DNA of 31,157 nucleotides from Bacillota bacterium (GTDB taxonomy: Bacteria; Bacillota; Clostridia; Christensenellales; Aristaeellaceae): positions 1 to 31,157 of the forward strand of contig JAEWRJ010000082.1 of NCBI GenBank assembly GCA_023460055.1, given 5' to 3'. Both the position numbers and the translations under genes were made by a program. The notes beneath the pieces were generated by a model. That model worked only from the letters and a program-made list of their open reading frames with translations, ran no database searches and was not told the origin of the DNA. Below, piece after piece: positions 15,260 to 23,087 of this stretch. Each line of letters begins with the position of its first letter. Within the stretch, counting starts at the first letter, position 1.

Positions 15260-15877
15260 TTAAAACAGCCCGGATACACCCAACAGAAACTGCGCGCCCC
15301 AGTAGGTGACCATCACGGCGGTATCCAGTCCCTTCCATTTGCGCTTCAGCAGTCCCCACAGCAGGATGCTGTCGGACACCGCGAACAATAGAGCTCCCAG
15401 CAGAACAAGAGGACCGCGCGTCAGGGCGGCAGCCATCATTGCCGAAATGATCACCCCGTAGAGCAGGAAGGGCAGCCTGGGTTCGCTGCTCTGTTTGGCC
15501 ACGCTGTTCACATAAAAACCAGCCCACAGCGCCAGGCCGGCCCAGGCAAGCAGATGGACCGCGCCGATGCCGCCGCCGGACGCGAAAGCCGCGATCAGGC
15601 AGACATGCCCCAGCGCGAAGGCCAGCATGCCGCCTTGGAAATTGATCTCCAATATCACGTCCGCCGCCGCGCAGGCGAGGATGCCCGCCAGTATCCACCA
15701 GGCAGCGGGCCCGCCGCCGCCAAGGGCTGCGTACAGCGCCGGGATGGCCGCGATCAGCGTAGTGCCGCCCTTGAGCGCCAGAGCGCGACCCGCCGCCCTG
15801 CGTTTTTTCAGATAAAGTCGCCCGAAGGTGATCATCCCCAGACCGCACAGGCAAGCGATCCATATCGGCAGGTCCAT
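15260..15877 (-). CDS. YhhN/TMEM86-family membrane protein (lysoplasmalogenase-like)
   Basis: A 205-residue polytopic protein with about seven or eight hydrophobic segments. The pattern ACAAADVILEINFQGG-x-LAFALGHVCLI in the middle and GALLFAVSDSILLWGLL plus VTYWGAQFLLG near the end matches the YhhN family. The eukaryotic members hydrolyse the vinyl-ether bond of lysoplasmalogen; the acidic residues (D in ADVI, D in VSDS) are the conserved pair. Anaerobic Clostridia often contain plasmalogens, so such an activity is credible but unproven. GAGG lies about 8 nt before ATG 15877. It seems a single gene; no clear terminator or promoter is seen. Confidence 0.75.
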   Translation of the reverse strand: MDLPIWIACLCGLGMITFGRLYLKKRRAAGRALALKGGTTLIAAIPALYAALGGGGPAAWWILAGILACAAADVILEINFQGGMLAFALGHVCLIAAFASGGGIGAVHLLAWAGLALWAGFYVNSVAKQSSEPRLPFLLYGVIISAMMAAALTRGPLVLLGALLFAVSDSILLWGLLKRKWKGLDTAVMVTYWGAQFLLGVSGLF

Positions 15878-15954
15878 CGCATTTCCTCTTTTCTTGAATG
15901 ATTGTCCGTATTATTTCTCCGCGGCATGGCATATTCCTGCAGGGCACTTCATTT

Positions 15955-15985
15955 GCTAAGTGAATAATTAGTAATTTCACTTAGC
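15955..15985. repeat. Inverted repeat, 10-bp arms, possible operator
   Basis: GCTAAGTGAA (15955-15964) and TTCACTTAGC (15976-15985) are exact reverse complements around 11 AT-rich nt. It lies 78-108 bp upstream of the YhhN-like start. The core TTCACTTA recurs once at 17331-17338, in the leader of the GGDEF gene. Confidence 0.5.
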
Positions 15986-16236
15986 ACGGTAGCACATCAA
16001 GTCCTCCTCCACGGCTTCTCACCCCATTTCCTCGGGCCTTGGAGAATCATGAGTAATTTACGCTCCTATCACGCGCGAAACCGATGAATTCTCAAAAGAA
16101 AACTTTGTCATATCAAACCCCATTACCGCAGATAATTACGCATTTCTCCAAGGTATGCATAGTGATGAGTTTGTTAAATAATATTATTTATTAGCTATTA
16201 ATGGTTTCTTAATTATTAAATTTTATTTCATATTTG

Positions 16237-16265
16237 TTGCGAAATCCGGTTATTCCTGCTATAGT
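16237..16265 (+). promoter_or_regulatory. Promoter of the leucine-rich-repeat gene
   Basis: TTGCGA (16237-16242), 17-bp spacer, TATAGT (16260-16265). Predicted start about 16272, where a hairpin begins. Confidence 0.6.
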
Positions 16266-16271
16266 ATGCAA

Positions 16272-16293
16272 GGTTTTTGCGCTTGCAAAAACC
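16272..16293 (+). other. 5'-end stem-loop of the LRR mRNA
   Basis: GGTTTTTGC (16272-16280), loop GCTT, GCAAAAACC (16285-16293): a perfect 9-bp stem beginning at the predicted transcription start. Likely an mRNA-stabilising 5' hairpin; no T tract follows, so it is not a terminator. Confidence 0.5.
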
Positions 16294-16328
16294 AAGTCCG
16301 CTCAATGATAGGAGATATCAAGTATCCA

Positions 16329-17228
16329 ATGAAGAAGACCGTCCTGTTTCTGTTGCTTGCCTGCCTGATACTCACCGCTTCCGCGGCCATGGCCGCTCCA
16401 AGCGAATCGCAAGAACTGCCGAGCGTTCAGCCTTCGCAGACCCGCGTTGACCTGGGCGATATCAAGGTAAAGGACGTCGATGCCTTTGCCGATTGGCTGG
16501 CGCGGCATCCCGGGCTTGAGCAGGTGGATATGTATGAAAGCCGCCTGAAGGCAGACCAGATCGACTTGCTGGCCGGGCGTTTCCCTCATATCAGCTTCGG
16601 TTGGACCATCAGGCTTGTGGAGGATCACTACATCCGCACAGATGCTACCGCCTTCGCCATCAACCACAGCAATAAATCCCCGGTCCATAAAAGCGTGGAT
16701 TTCCGCCAGCTCAAGTACTGCAAAAACCTCATGGCGCTGGATCTGGGCCACAACGCGATCGATGACATCAGCTTTTTATATGACCTGCCCAAGCTGCGCG
16801 TCATCATCCTGGCCAGCAACCTGATCACCGATATCACCCCGCTTTCTTCCCTCAAGGATCTGGAGTACGCGGAGCTGTTTAACAACTACATCACCGATTA
16901 CTCGCCCCTGGCAGAGCTTGATCAATTGATCGATCTCAATATTGCCTTCAATCAGTCGCAGGATTTTACGCCTTTGTACGGCCTGAAAGGGCTTGAAAGG
17001 CTATGGGTATACAACGCCAATAACAGAAACTGCGATGATCCGGTCGATCCGGAGCTGGTAGCCGGCCTGCAGGCTGCCCTGCCCGGCGCGCTGATCAATT
17101 CCACCAGCTATTCCACCCTGGGCGGCTGGCGCACGCATGAGCGCTACTATGTGGTGTTCAATATGCTTCACGGCGCTGTATCCTGGCTGCCCTGGGACGC
17201 GCAAGGCCTGGTGCCCAGGTATAACTGA
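16329..17228 (+). CDS. Secreted leucine-rich-repeat protein
   Basis: A 299-residue exported protein. MKKTVLFLLLACLILTASA then AMA-APSE is a signal peptide with an AxA cleavage site near residue 22. About four 22-residue repeats of the internalin/SDS22 type occupy residues 120-225: LMALDLGHNAIDDISFLYDL, LRVIILASNLITDITPLSSL, LEYAELFNNYITDYSPLAEL, LIDLNIAFNQSQDFTPLYGL. No LPxTG, transmembrane tail or wall-binding domain is seen, so it is free in the medium or envelope; its partner is unknown. Start: ATG 16329 begins the signal peptide although AGGAG is about 14 nt away; upstream ATGs would bury the signal sequence. A terminator follows, separating it from the GGDEF gene. Confidence 0.85.
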   Translation: MKKTVLFLLLACLILTASAAMAAPSESQELPSVQPSQTRVDLGDIKVKDVDAFADWLARHPGLEQVDMYESRLKADQIDLLAGRFPHISFGWTIRLVEDHYIRTDATAFAINHSNKSPVHKSVDFRQLKYCKNLMALDLGHNAIDDISFLYDLPKLRVIILASNLITDITPLSSLKDLEYAELFNNYITDYSPLAELDQLIDLNIAFNQSQDFTPLYGLKGLERLWVYNANNRNCDDPVDPELVAGLQAALPGALINSTSYSTLGGWRTHERYYVVFNMLHGAVSWLPWDAQGLVPRYN

Positions 17229-17264
17229 TCATCCTCCGCCGCGCGTCCCTTCATCATCCATATC

Positions 17265-17297
17265 AGGGCTGCCGTAAACCTTTTCGGCAGCCCTTTT
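17265..17297 (+). terminator. Intrinsic terminator after the LRR gene
   Basis: Stem AGGGCTGCCG (17265-17274) / CGGCAGCCCT (17285-17294), 10-nt loop, ending in four T. Confidence 0.82.
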
Positions 17298-17323
17298 ACT
17301 ATCGTATGCAACTGATGTATAAT
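17295..17323 (+). promoter_or_regulatory. Promoter of the GGDEF gene
   Basis: TTTACT (17295-17300), 17-bp spacer, TATAAT (17318-17323). The -35 overlaps the T tail of the preceding terminator. Predicted start about 17330. Confidence 0.55.
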
Positions 17324-17367
17324 GAATACATTCACTTAATCCGCAAAGCTGAACTCCGGAGGAATTG

Positions 17368-18519
17368 ATGGTCAGTATTTATTCGGCATCGACAGCGTTG
17401 TTCAATATCGGGATCAATATTTTTTCCTGTATCATCGTGACTATCATACTATTCAGCTATAAAAAGAATTTCGCCTCCACGCACGACATCCGGCTGCTGA
17501 TCAAGACAACATTCGGCATTGCCATCGTCCTCCTGCTGGACATCATGATGTGGCTGCTCAACGGGAAGAGCGGCCGTCTTGCCGCCGCGCTCAGCCACAC
17601 CGTCATCACCTCGTATTTCTTCGTCCAGATTTATATAGTATTTGAATGGGTCAGGTACGCGTGGTACCGCATTTTCGGAAAGAAAATGGCTGCCGGCAAG
17701 GAAATCCTGCTGATCATCATCCCCTTCACCATCCTTGCGCTGTTCACGGCGACCAACTTTCTGACGGAATGGGTTTTTTATATCGACCAAAACAACATGT
17801 ACCACCGGGGCATCCTGTCGGAGCCGCTGGCTGTGGTGCTTCTGATGTATCCGGTGATTATATCCGTCCTCGCCTTGTATAAGCGCAAAGGCGAGCAAAG
17901 CCACGACCGCAAAACCGAACTGCTGACCATCGCGCTGTTCATCCTGCCCCCGTTTCTGGGCGCTTCGGCGCAGATTGCGCTATACGGCATCAGCCTTTTA
18001 TGGCCCGCCACGGCAATCTCCAGCCTTCTCATCCTGCTCAATAAGGAAAGCCAGGCTATCCTGCAGGATCCCCTGACAGGCCTGAACAACCGCAGGAATA
18101 TGGAGAAGAATTTTACCGTATACGAGCAGGGGCAAAACCGCATGGTGACGGTCATCATGCTCGACCTGGATAACTTCAAGCATATCAATGATCAATATGG
18201 CCACAGCGTCGGGGACAAAGCGCTGCAGCTGGCGGCGGATATATTGCGGTCAGTCTTCCTCGGCACAAACGCGTTTCTCGCGCGCCTGGGCGGGGACGAA
18301 TTTATGATCATCCTGCCCCAGGGGAAAGAAAGCGCTGCCAGGGAAGCCGAGCAGAAGATCAAAGACGCCTTTGATATTTTCAACAAAACAGAACAGCTGC
18401 CCTTCAAGCTCTCCGCCAGCATCGGCTGGGCCATATCAGACAGCTATTCTCCCGGCAGGATGGAGCGGCTGCTTAAAGAGGCGGATATCAACATGTATCG
18501 CGACAAGACCGCGGGGTGA
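17368..18519 (+). CDS. Membrane-bound diguanylate cyclase (GGDEF)
   Basis: A 383-residue protein that should make cyclic di-GMP from two GTP. Residues 1-225 form about six or seven membrane spans with no recognised sensor signature. The catalytic GGDEF domain is intact: DPLTGLNNRR (234-243), metal residue D266 in MLDLDNFKHIND, the LGGDEF loop (307-312) and LSASIGWA. The RxxD inhibitory site usually found five residues before GGDEF is absent (GTNA at 299-302), so product inhibition is probably lacking. GGAGG lies 5 nt before ATG 17368. It has its own promoter and terminator; the neighbouring secreted LRR protein is a possible but unproven functional partner. Confidence 0.93.
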   Translation: MVSIYSASTALFNIGINIFSCIIVTIILFSYKKNFASTHDIRLLIKTTFGIAIVLLLDIMMWLLNGKSGRLAAALSHTVITSYFFVQIYIVFEWVRYAWYRIFGKKMAAGKEILLIIIPFTILALFTATNFLTEWVFYIDQNNMYHRGILSEPLAVVLLMYPVIISVLALYKRKGEQSHDRKTELLTIALFILPPFLGASAQIALYGISLLWPATAISSLLILLNKESQAILQDPLTGLNNRRNMEKNFTVYEQGQNRMVTVIMLDLDNFKHINDQYGHSVGDKALQLAADILRSVFLGTNAFLARLGGDEFMIILPQGKESAAREAEQKIKDAFDIFNKTEQLPFKLSASIGWAISDSYSPGRMERLLKEADINMYRDKTAG

Positions 18520-18540
18520 ATCCCTCTCAAAGATAAAAGG

Positions 18541-18575
18541 GCCTTTCCGTGGAAAACGGAAAGGCATCTTTTTTT
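18541..18575. terminator. Terminator between convergent GGDEF and aldo/keto reductase genes
   Basis: GCCTTTCCGT (18541-18550), loop GGAAA, ACGGAAAGGC (18556-18565), then ATC and seven T. On the minus strand the same stem is followed by four T, so it probably works both ways. Confidence 0.88.
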
Positions 18576-18584
18576 ATCCGATGA

Positions 18585-19553
18585 TTATTCCTTCGTCAGC
18601 TCATCGATCTGCCGCAGCTCTTCTTCGCTGAAGCTCAGGTTATCATGCGCTTTGGCCGCGTCCTCAATCTGACTGAGGCGGCTGGCCCCGATGATGACGG
18701 AAGCGGTGACGGGGCTGCGATGCAGCCAGGCAAGCGCCATCTGCGCCAGAGTCTGTCCGCGGGCGGCGGCGATGTCATTCAGGCCGCGCACGCGCTTGAG
18801 CAGATCCTCCGTGATGTTCTGGGGCGTGAGGAACACGCTGCTGCCCGCCGCGCGGGAATCCTCAGGGATGCCGTTGAGGTAGCGGTCTGTCAGCAAGCCC
18901 TGCTCCAGCGGGGAGAAGGGGATGGCCCCCACGCCCTCGCGCTCCAGCAGATCATAGAGGCCGCCTTCCGGCCCGCGGTCAAACATGTTATAGCGGGTCT
19001 GATGAATCAGCAGCGGCACGCCCATCTCGCGCAGCAGCCTGATTGCCCCCTCCGTCATCTCGGGGCTGTACTTGGATATTCCCACATACAAGGCCTTGCC
19101 GCTTTTGACTGCCGAAGCCAGCGCCCCCATGGTTTCCTCCAGAGGCGTATCCGGATCGGGCCGGTGGTGGTAGAAGATGTCCACATAGTCGAGCCCCAGG
19201 CGCTTGAGGCTTTGATCCAGCCCCGAAAGCAGGTGCTTGCGGCTGCCCCACTCGCCGTAGGGTCCCGGCCACATGTTGTGCCCGGCCTTGGTGGCGATGA
19301 CCATGTGATCGCGCCAGGCGTGCAGATCTTCCTTCAACACGCGGCCGAAGTTGATCTCCGCGCTGCCGGCGGGCGGCCCATAGACATTGGCCAGGTCAAA
19401 GTGCGTGATGCCCAGGTCAAACGCGCCCAGCACCATCTGCCGGATGTCGTCAAAGCGAGCGCTGTCACCAAAGTTGTGCCAGAAGCCCAGGGATACCGTC
19501 GGCAGCTTCAATCCGCTGCTGCCCACGCGCTTGTACTGCATGTTCTGAGTCAT
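18585..19553 (-). CDS. Aldo/keto reductase, YghZ-like
   Basis: A 322-residue NADPH-dependent reductase of the AKR superfamily, most like E. coli YghZ (L-glyceraldehyde 3-phosphate reductase, methylglyoxal detoxification). The catalytic tetrad is present: D53 and Y58 in FDLANVYGPPAGSAE, K89 in IATKAG, H130 in YHHRPDP. Cofactor segments SPLEQGLLTDRYL and IIGASRLSQ are typical of this group. ATG 19553 has GGAG at 8 nt; ATG 19559, two codons earlier, is too close to it. The gene starts 12 bp after exonuclease III and shares its transcript. Confidence 0.92.
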   Translation of the reverse strand: MTQNMQYKRVGSSGLKLPTVSLGFWHNFGDSARFDDIRQMVLGAFDLGITHFDLANVYGPPAGSAEINFGRVLKEDLHAWRDHMVIATKAGHNMWPGPYGEWGSRKHLLSGLDQSLKRLGLDYVDIFYHHRPDPDTPLEETMGALASAVKSGKALYVGISKYSPEMTEGAIRLLREMGVPLLIHQTRYNMFDRGPEGGLYDLLEREGVGAIPFSPLEQGLLTDRYLNGIPEDSRAAGSSVFLTPQNITEDLLKRVRGLNDIAAARGQTLAQMALAWLHRSPVTASVIIGASRLSQIEDAAKAHDNLSFSEEELRQIDELTKE

Positions 19554-19565
19554 GTCCATTTCTCC

Positions 19566-20324
19566 TTATGCCGTGATATCAAGTTCAAGTCCCACCGGGC
19601 AGTGATCGCTGCCCATCACCGTATCTTCAATGAAGGCAGCCTGCACCTTTTCCATCAGCCGCCGGGATACCACAAAGTAATCAATGCGCCACCCCGTGTT
19701 GTTGGCGCGGGCATTGCTGCGGTAGCTCCACCAGCTGTAAGCGCCGGTCAGATCGGGGTAAAGGGCGCGGAAGCTGTCGGCAAAGCCGCTTTCCAGCAGC
19801 TCGGTCATTTTTCCGCGCTCCTCATAGCTGAAGCCGGGCTGGCCGATGTTGGGCTTGGGATGGCGCAGGTCGATCTCATTGTGGGCCACGTTCAGGTCGC
19901 CGCAGTAGATGACCGGCTTTTTCTGATCCAGCTCCGAGAGGTAGGCGCGCATCTCATCTTCAAAAGCCATGCGGTAATCCAGCCGTTTCAGCTCAGGCTG
20001 GGCGTTTGGCACATAGCAGTTGACCAGATAGAATTCAGGGTACTCAAGCGTGAGCACCCGCCCTTCGTCAGTATGCGTGCCGTTCATGCCCGTAAACACC
20101 GCCAGCGGCTGGTGCCTGGTGAAGATGGCCGTGCCCGAGTAACCCTTCTTCTGGGCGCTATGATAGTAGCTGAAATAACCCTCCGGCTTAAAATCCGCCT
20201 GCCCCTCCTGCATCTTGGTCTCCTGCAGGCAGAAAAAATCGGCATCCGCCTGCCTGAAATATTCCTCAAACCCCTTTTGCAGCACCGCGCGGAAACCGTT
20301 CACGTTCCATGAAATAAATTTCAT
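19566..20324 (-). CDS. xth: Exodeoxyribonuclease III / AP endonuclease
   Basis: A 252-residue DNA repair nuclease of the ExoIII (Xth/ExoA) family that cuts at abasic sites and degrades 3' ends. All signature blocks occur: SWNVNGFRA (residues 5-13), LQETK with catalytic E35, YSGTAIFTR, GDLNVAHNEIDL, RIDYFVVS and the terminal SDHCPVGLEL. Length fits the family (about 250-270). ATG 20324 has AGGGGGA 5 nt upstream. Its promoter may be the TATATATAAA at 20351-20360, which abuts the purine-rich repeat; a -35 is not clear. It leads the aldo/keto reductase gene. Tag, another base-excision enzyme, is encoded 10 kb away. Confidence 0.95.
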   Translation of the reverse strand: MKFISWNVNGFRAVLQKGFEEYFRQADADFFCLQETKMQEGQADFKPEGYFSYYHSAQKKGYSGTAIFTRHQPLAVFTGMNGTHTDEGRVLTLEYPEFYLVNCYVPNAQPELKRLDYRMAFEDEMRAYLSELDQKKPVIYCGDLNVAHNEIDLRHPKPNIGQPGFSYEERGKMTELLESGFADSFRALYPDLTGAYSWWSYRSNARANNTGWRIDYFVVSRRLMEKVQAAFIEDTVMGSDHCPVGLELDITA

Positions 20325-20376
20325 GCGATCCCCCTTGTCATTAATCATTATTTATATATACCCTCTTTGCAGCATA

Positions 20377-20543
20377 GGGAAGCAATGGGGGTGACGTTTG
20401 GGAAGCAATGGGGGCCGGAAAATCGCAATAAAAAGCGGCAGGCTCAAGCCCCGCTCTCCAACCGCTTCCCGCGGCCGAAGGCCGCGCTTCCCTACCCGTT
20501 TCCCCTATCGCTTCCCAATCCGTTTCTCCCCTATTGCTTCCCC
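20377..20543. repeat. Purine-rich repeat cluster with inverted ends between xth and CDF genes
   Basis: The 15-mer GGGAAGCAATGGGGG occurs twice in direct orientation (20377-20391 and 20400-20414, period 23). The same core occurs inverted four times: at 20462-20469, 20485-20492, 20502-20516 and 20528-20543 (CCCCTATTGCTTCCCC). The outermost copies form terminal inverted repeats of a roughly 167-bp block. The block begins immediately after the stop codon of the CDF gene and includes a terminator and a short GC-rich hairpin (20470-20486). No coding frame. Confidence 0.7.
20430..20454 (-). terminator. Terminator for the MFS-CDF transcript
   Basis: In minus-strand sense GCGGGGC-TTGA-GCC-TG-CCGC followed by five T: a seven-pair stem with a 2-nt bulge, inside the repeat block. 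Confidence 0.65.
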
Positions 20544-20544
20544 A

Positions 20545-21714
20545 TTACTTCGTCACAGGCGCGAAGCTGTCATCCACCGTGATCACGCAGTAATGGTCCT
20601 GATACTTGTCCCACACCAGCTGGGCCAGCGCGTTTTTCAGCGCTCCGTCGCTCAATTCAAGGCCGGAGGGCTTGACGCAATCGAATATCACCTTGTTGTG
20701 GTGGGCGCCCTTCACCAGCCGAAGGTCGTGGATGGTCAGGTCCGGATGGATCTGCCTTGCCGCCTGAGAAAGCCACAGGCGCATGTCCTTCACCTGCGGG
20801 TCCCGGGTAATGATCGGGTCCATGTGGATCACCAGGGAAATACCGCGCTTCGTATGAAAATCGCGCTCGATCTCATCAACCAATTCGTGGCTTTTGAGCA
20901 CATCATCCTCCGCCGCCACCTCCACATGGACGCTGGCAAAGCGGCGGCCGGGGCCGTAATCATGCAGCATCAGGTCATGCGTACCCAGCACGCCGGGATA
21001 GGCCATGATGCTCTTGCGGATTTCTTCCACCGTCCCGGCATCGGGTGCTGCGCCCAGCAGGGGGTTGATGGTGTCGCGGATCAGCCCCCAGCCCGACCAG
21101 AGGATAAAGATGGCCACGGCAAGGCCCATCCACCCGTCGATGCGCACCTTAAAGAAATACTCGATGACTAGGGAGAGCAGCACGGCGGAGGTTGAGATCA
21201 CGTCGTTGCGGCTGTCGGCGGCGGCGGCCAGCAGCGTGCCCGAGCTGATCAGGCCGGCAGCCTTCCTGTAAAAGCCCGAGAGCCACACCTTGGTCAGGAT
21301 GGAGGCTGCCAGGATCCCGGCAGCAAGCCAGCTGAACACGGTGGGTTCGGGCGACATAATTTTATTCGCGCTGGTCTTCATCAGCTCGACCCCGATGACC
21401 ATCACGATCACTGCCACCGTCAGCCCCGCCAGGTACTCATAGCGGGCGTGGCCGAAGGGGTGTTCACGGTCGGCAGGCTTGCCCGCCAGACGGAAGCCCA
21501 TCAGGCTGATGATGCCCGAGGCCGCGTCGCTGAGGTTGTTGACCGCGTCAGCCATGACAGCGACAGAACCCGAAATAATGGCCGTCAGCACTTTGACCGC
21601 CACCAGCAGCAGGTTGCACGCTATGGCCACCGCGCCTGCCAGCGCGCCGACACGCCCGCGTCCCTCTCCATTTTTATCCCCGGCGGCAAAGCGCCTGATC
21701 AGCCATTCGCTCAT
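20545..21714 (-). CDS. Cation diffusion facilitator (CDF) metal exporter
   Basis: A 389-residue proton-coupled exporter of divalent metals (Zn, Fe, Mn, Co or Cd). Six spans occupy residues about 20-220. MADAVNNLSDAASG in span 2 (NxxxD metal site) and HPFGHARYEY after it are family signatures; span 5 carries AAADSRNDVIS. The soluble C-terminal domain (from about 225) is longer than usual, with a standard ferredoxin-like fold followed by a further 80 residues that recall another such repeat (IHDLRLVKGAHHNKVIFD). ATG 21714 shares one base with the MFS stop codon (TAATG), and AAGGAT lies 8 nt upstream, so the two are coupled. Metal specificity is not evident. Confidence 0.92.
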   Translation of the reverse strand: MSEWLIRRFAAGDKNGEGRGRVGALAGAVAIACNLLLVAVKVLTAIISGSVAVMADAVNNLSDAASGIISLMGFRLAGKPADREHPFGHARYEYLAGLTVAVIVMVIGVELMKTSANKIMSPEPTVFSWLAAGILAASILTKVWLSGFYRKAAGLISSGTLLAAAADSRNDVISTSAVLLSLVIEYFFKVRIDGWMGLAVAIFILWSGWGLIRDTINPLLGAAPDAGTVEEIRKSIMAYPGVLGTHDLMLHDYGPGRRFASVHVEVAAEDDVLKSHELVDEIERDFHTKRGISLVIHMDPIITRDPQVKDMRLWLSQAARQIHPDLTIHDLRLVKGAHHNKVIFDCVKPSGLELSDGALKNALAQLVWDKYQDHYCVITVDDSFAPVTK

Positions 21715-22982
21715 TACAATATATCCTTATCCCGCAGTTCCCGGTCGAGCCTCAGGCACACCATCACAGAAAGAAAGGCCAGCCCTACATTGAGCAGCAT
21801 GGGCAGCGAGCGGTTGACCTGCGACAGCCAGCCCGTCACCGCGCCGAAGGGGGCCGTGACCAAAAGGGCCAGCATGGTAGTAAAGGAAAACATGCGCGCC
21901 CGCTCCTCGCGTTCCAGCACCTGCATCCGCAGGCTGGACAGCATCGGCGTCATCATCGACAGCGCGGCCGCTTCCATCAGCACATTGAAGATGATCATCC
22001 CCATCATCGCCCGGCTGAGGGCGAAAAAGATGATATCAGCGATGATCAGAAGAATCATCGACAGGGTCATCGGCCGCAGGAAGCGCCTCACATCCAAGCG
22101 CGGCACCAGGACAAAATAAAACAGCAGCATCACCAGCGTGCGCACGGTGCTGAACAGCGACAGGTTCTCTCCGGCAATGCCCAGCTTTTCAGTCAGCAAA
22201 AGAGGCAGGAAGTTATCATTGATGGATCTGATCAGCATAAAGCAGGCCACCAGCGTCACCGTCAGCATGATGTGGCGGGAGCGGAACATCCGGCGGAGCA
22301 CAACGCGGCTTTCAAGTATGCGGGAAAACACGGAGACTCCCTTGTTCTCCTTCATCTGCCGCAGACCGACACTGGTTTCCCTGGCATACAGGAAGATCAG
22401 GAGGGTCTTGACGCTCATCGTCACCGCCATCACCGCGTACAGCCAGCGAACGGCCGTGACCAGCGTCACCTCCCGCACCAGCAAGTAGGCCAGGGGGGAT
22501 ACAAAGCCGGCCACCAGCCCCGCGATGTTGGTGATGGCATAGAGGTGGATGATGCCCTCCGGCGGGTAATCCTCCGTCATCAACAGGCCCCAGGAGGTCT
22601 CCGTGACCCGCCAGCAGCCGTTTGAAAAGGCAGCGATCAGAAAGCTCCACGGCCCGGACGCTGTTGCCCAGATGATGCTGGGGATGATCCAGGCGAAGAG
22701 GTCAAACACCGCCGTCGCTCCCCTGCGCCCCAGCTTATCCGTCATAATGCCCGCGATGGCCGATGCCAGGGTCTGCCCGACCAGGGATACCGTGGTGACC
22801 AGGCCGATCATGAACGGGCTCATGCCCAGCGCCGCCATGTACACCGCGGCCAGGGGAATGAACAGGTTATGGGGTATGCCAAACAAGGGCTCCGTCCACA
22901 GGCAGACGCGCTGGTTGCCCTTCAGATTGACAAACGTATGCAAGATCGGGTTTCTCATCAAGCCGCGCGGTTTCTCAGCCAT
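21714..22982 (-). CDS. MFS transporter
   Basis: A 422-residue polytopic transporter with about 12 spans. The loop 2-3 signature GIMTDKLGRRGA is clear. Substrate is unknown; the family includes drug and sugar exporters, and nothing here separates them. The start is ATG 22982, with AGGAGGA 5 nt upstream; the frame extends further upstream without a ribosome binding site and across the promoter. It is first in a unit with the CDF exporter, which makes metal chelate or drug export possible but unproven. Confidence 0.88.
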   Translation of the reverse strand: MAEKPRGLMRNPILHTFVNLKGNQRVCLWTEPLFGIPHNLFIPLAAVYMAALGMSPFMIGLVTTVSLVGQTLASAIAGIMTDKLGRRGATAVFDLFAWIIPSIIWATASGPWSFLIAAFSNGCWRVTETSWGLLMTEDYPPEGIIHLYAITNIAGLVAGFVSPLAYLLVREVTLVTAVRWLYAVMAVTMSVKTLLIFLYARETSVGLRQMKENKGVSVFSRILESRVVLRRMFRSRHIMLTVTLVACFMLIRSINDNFLPLLLTEKLGIAGENLSLFSTVRTLVMLLFYFVLVPRLDVRRFLRPMTLSMILLIIADIIFFALSRAMMGMIIFNVLMEAAALSMMTPMLSSLRMQVLEREERARMFSFTTMLALLVTAPFGAVTGWLSQVNRSLPMLLNVGLAFLSVMVCLRLDRELRDKDIL

Positions 22983-23017
22983 CGTTCCTCCTGCCCCGTT
23001 CTGTACAGGGATAGGGG

Positions 23018-23048
23018 TATTATAGTCCAAACGATCAATAGTTAACAG
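23018..23048 (-). promoter_or_regulatory. Promoter of the MFS-CDF unit, copy 1 of a shared 31-bp element
   Basis: On the minus strand TGTTAA (23047-23042), 17-bp spacer, TATAAT (23024-23019). The whole 31-bp stretch is 26/31 identical to 24213-24243, the promoter of the CapA-like gene, including spacer bases GTTTGG. Confidence 0.65.
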
Positions 23049-23087
23049 GGTTTGGGTGAAGGACATTCACCTTCTGGCGGCAAGCCT

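Larger units (their letters stand above)
15878..16328. other. 451-bp AT-rich non-coding gap with inverted repeat and promoter
   Basis: No coding frame is convincing here. From about 16130 to 16250 the sequence is strikingly AT-rich (runs of A/T with almost no G or C), unlike the GC-rich genes around it. The gap holds a 10-bp inverted repeat (15955-15985) and the promoter of the leucine-rich-repeat gene. The AT-rich tract lies directly upstream of that promoter's -35 and could act as an UP element. Confidence 0.6.

Noticed and set aside
16141..16260. Replication origin in the AT-rich tract
   Set aside because: No DnaA-box cluster (TTATCCACA) and no dnaA or dnaN genes nearby.
18645..20312. 555-codon open frame opposite the aldo/keto reductase and exonuclease III genes
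   Set aside because: Antisense of two well-conserved genes; no family resemblance and no start signals.
20377..20543. CRISPR array
   Set aside because: Repeats are short, in both orientations and unevenly spaced, with no spacers of constant length and no cas genes.
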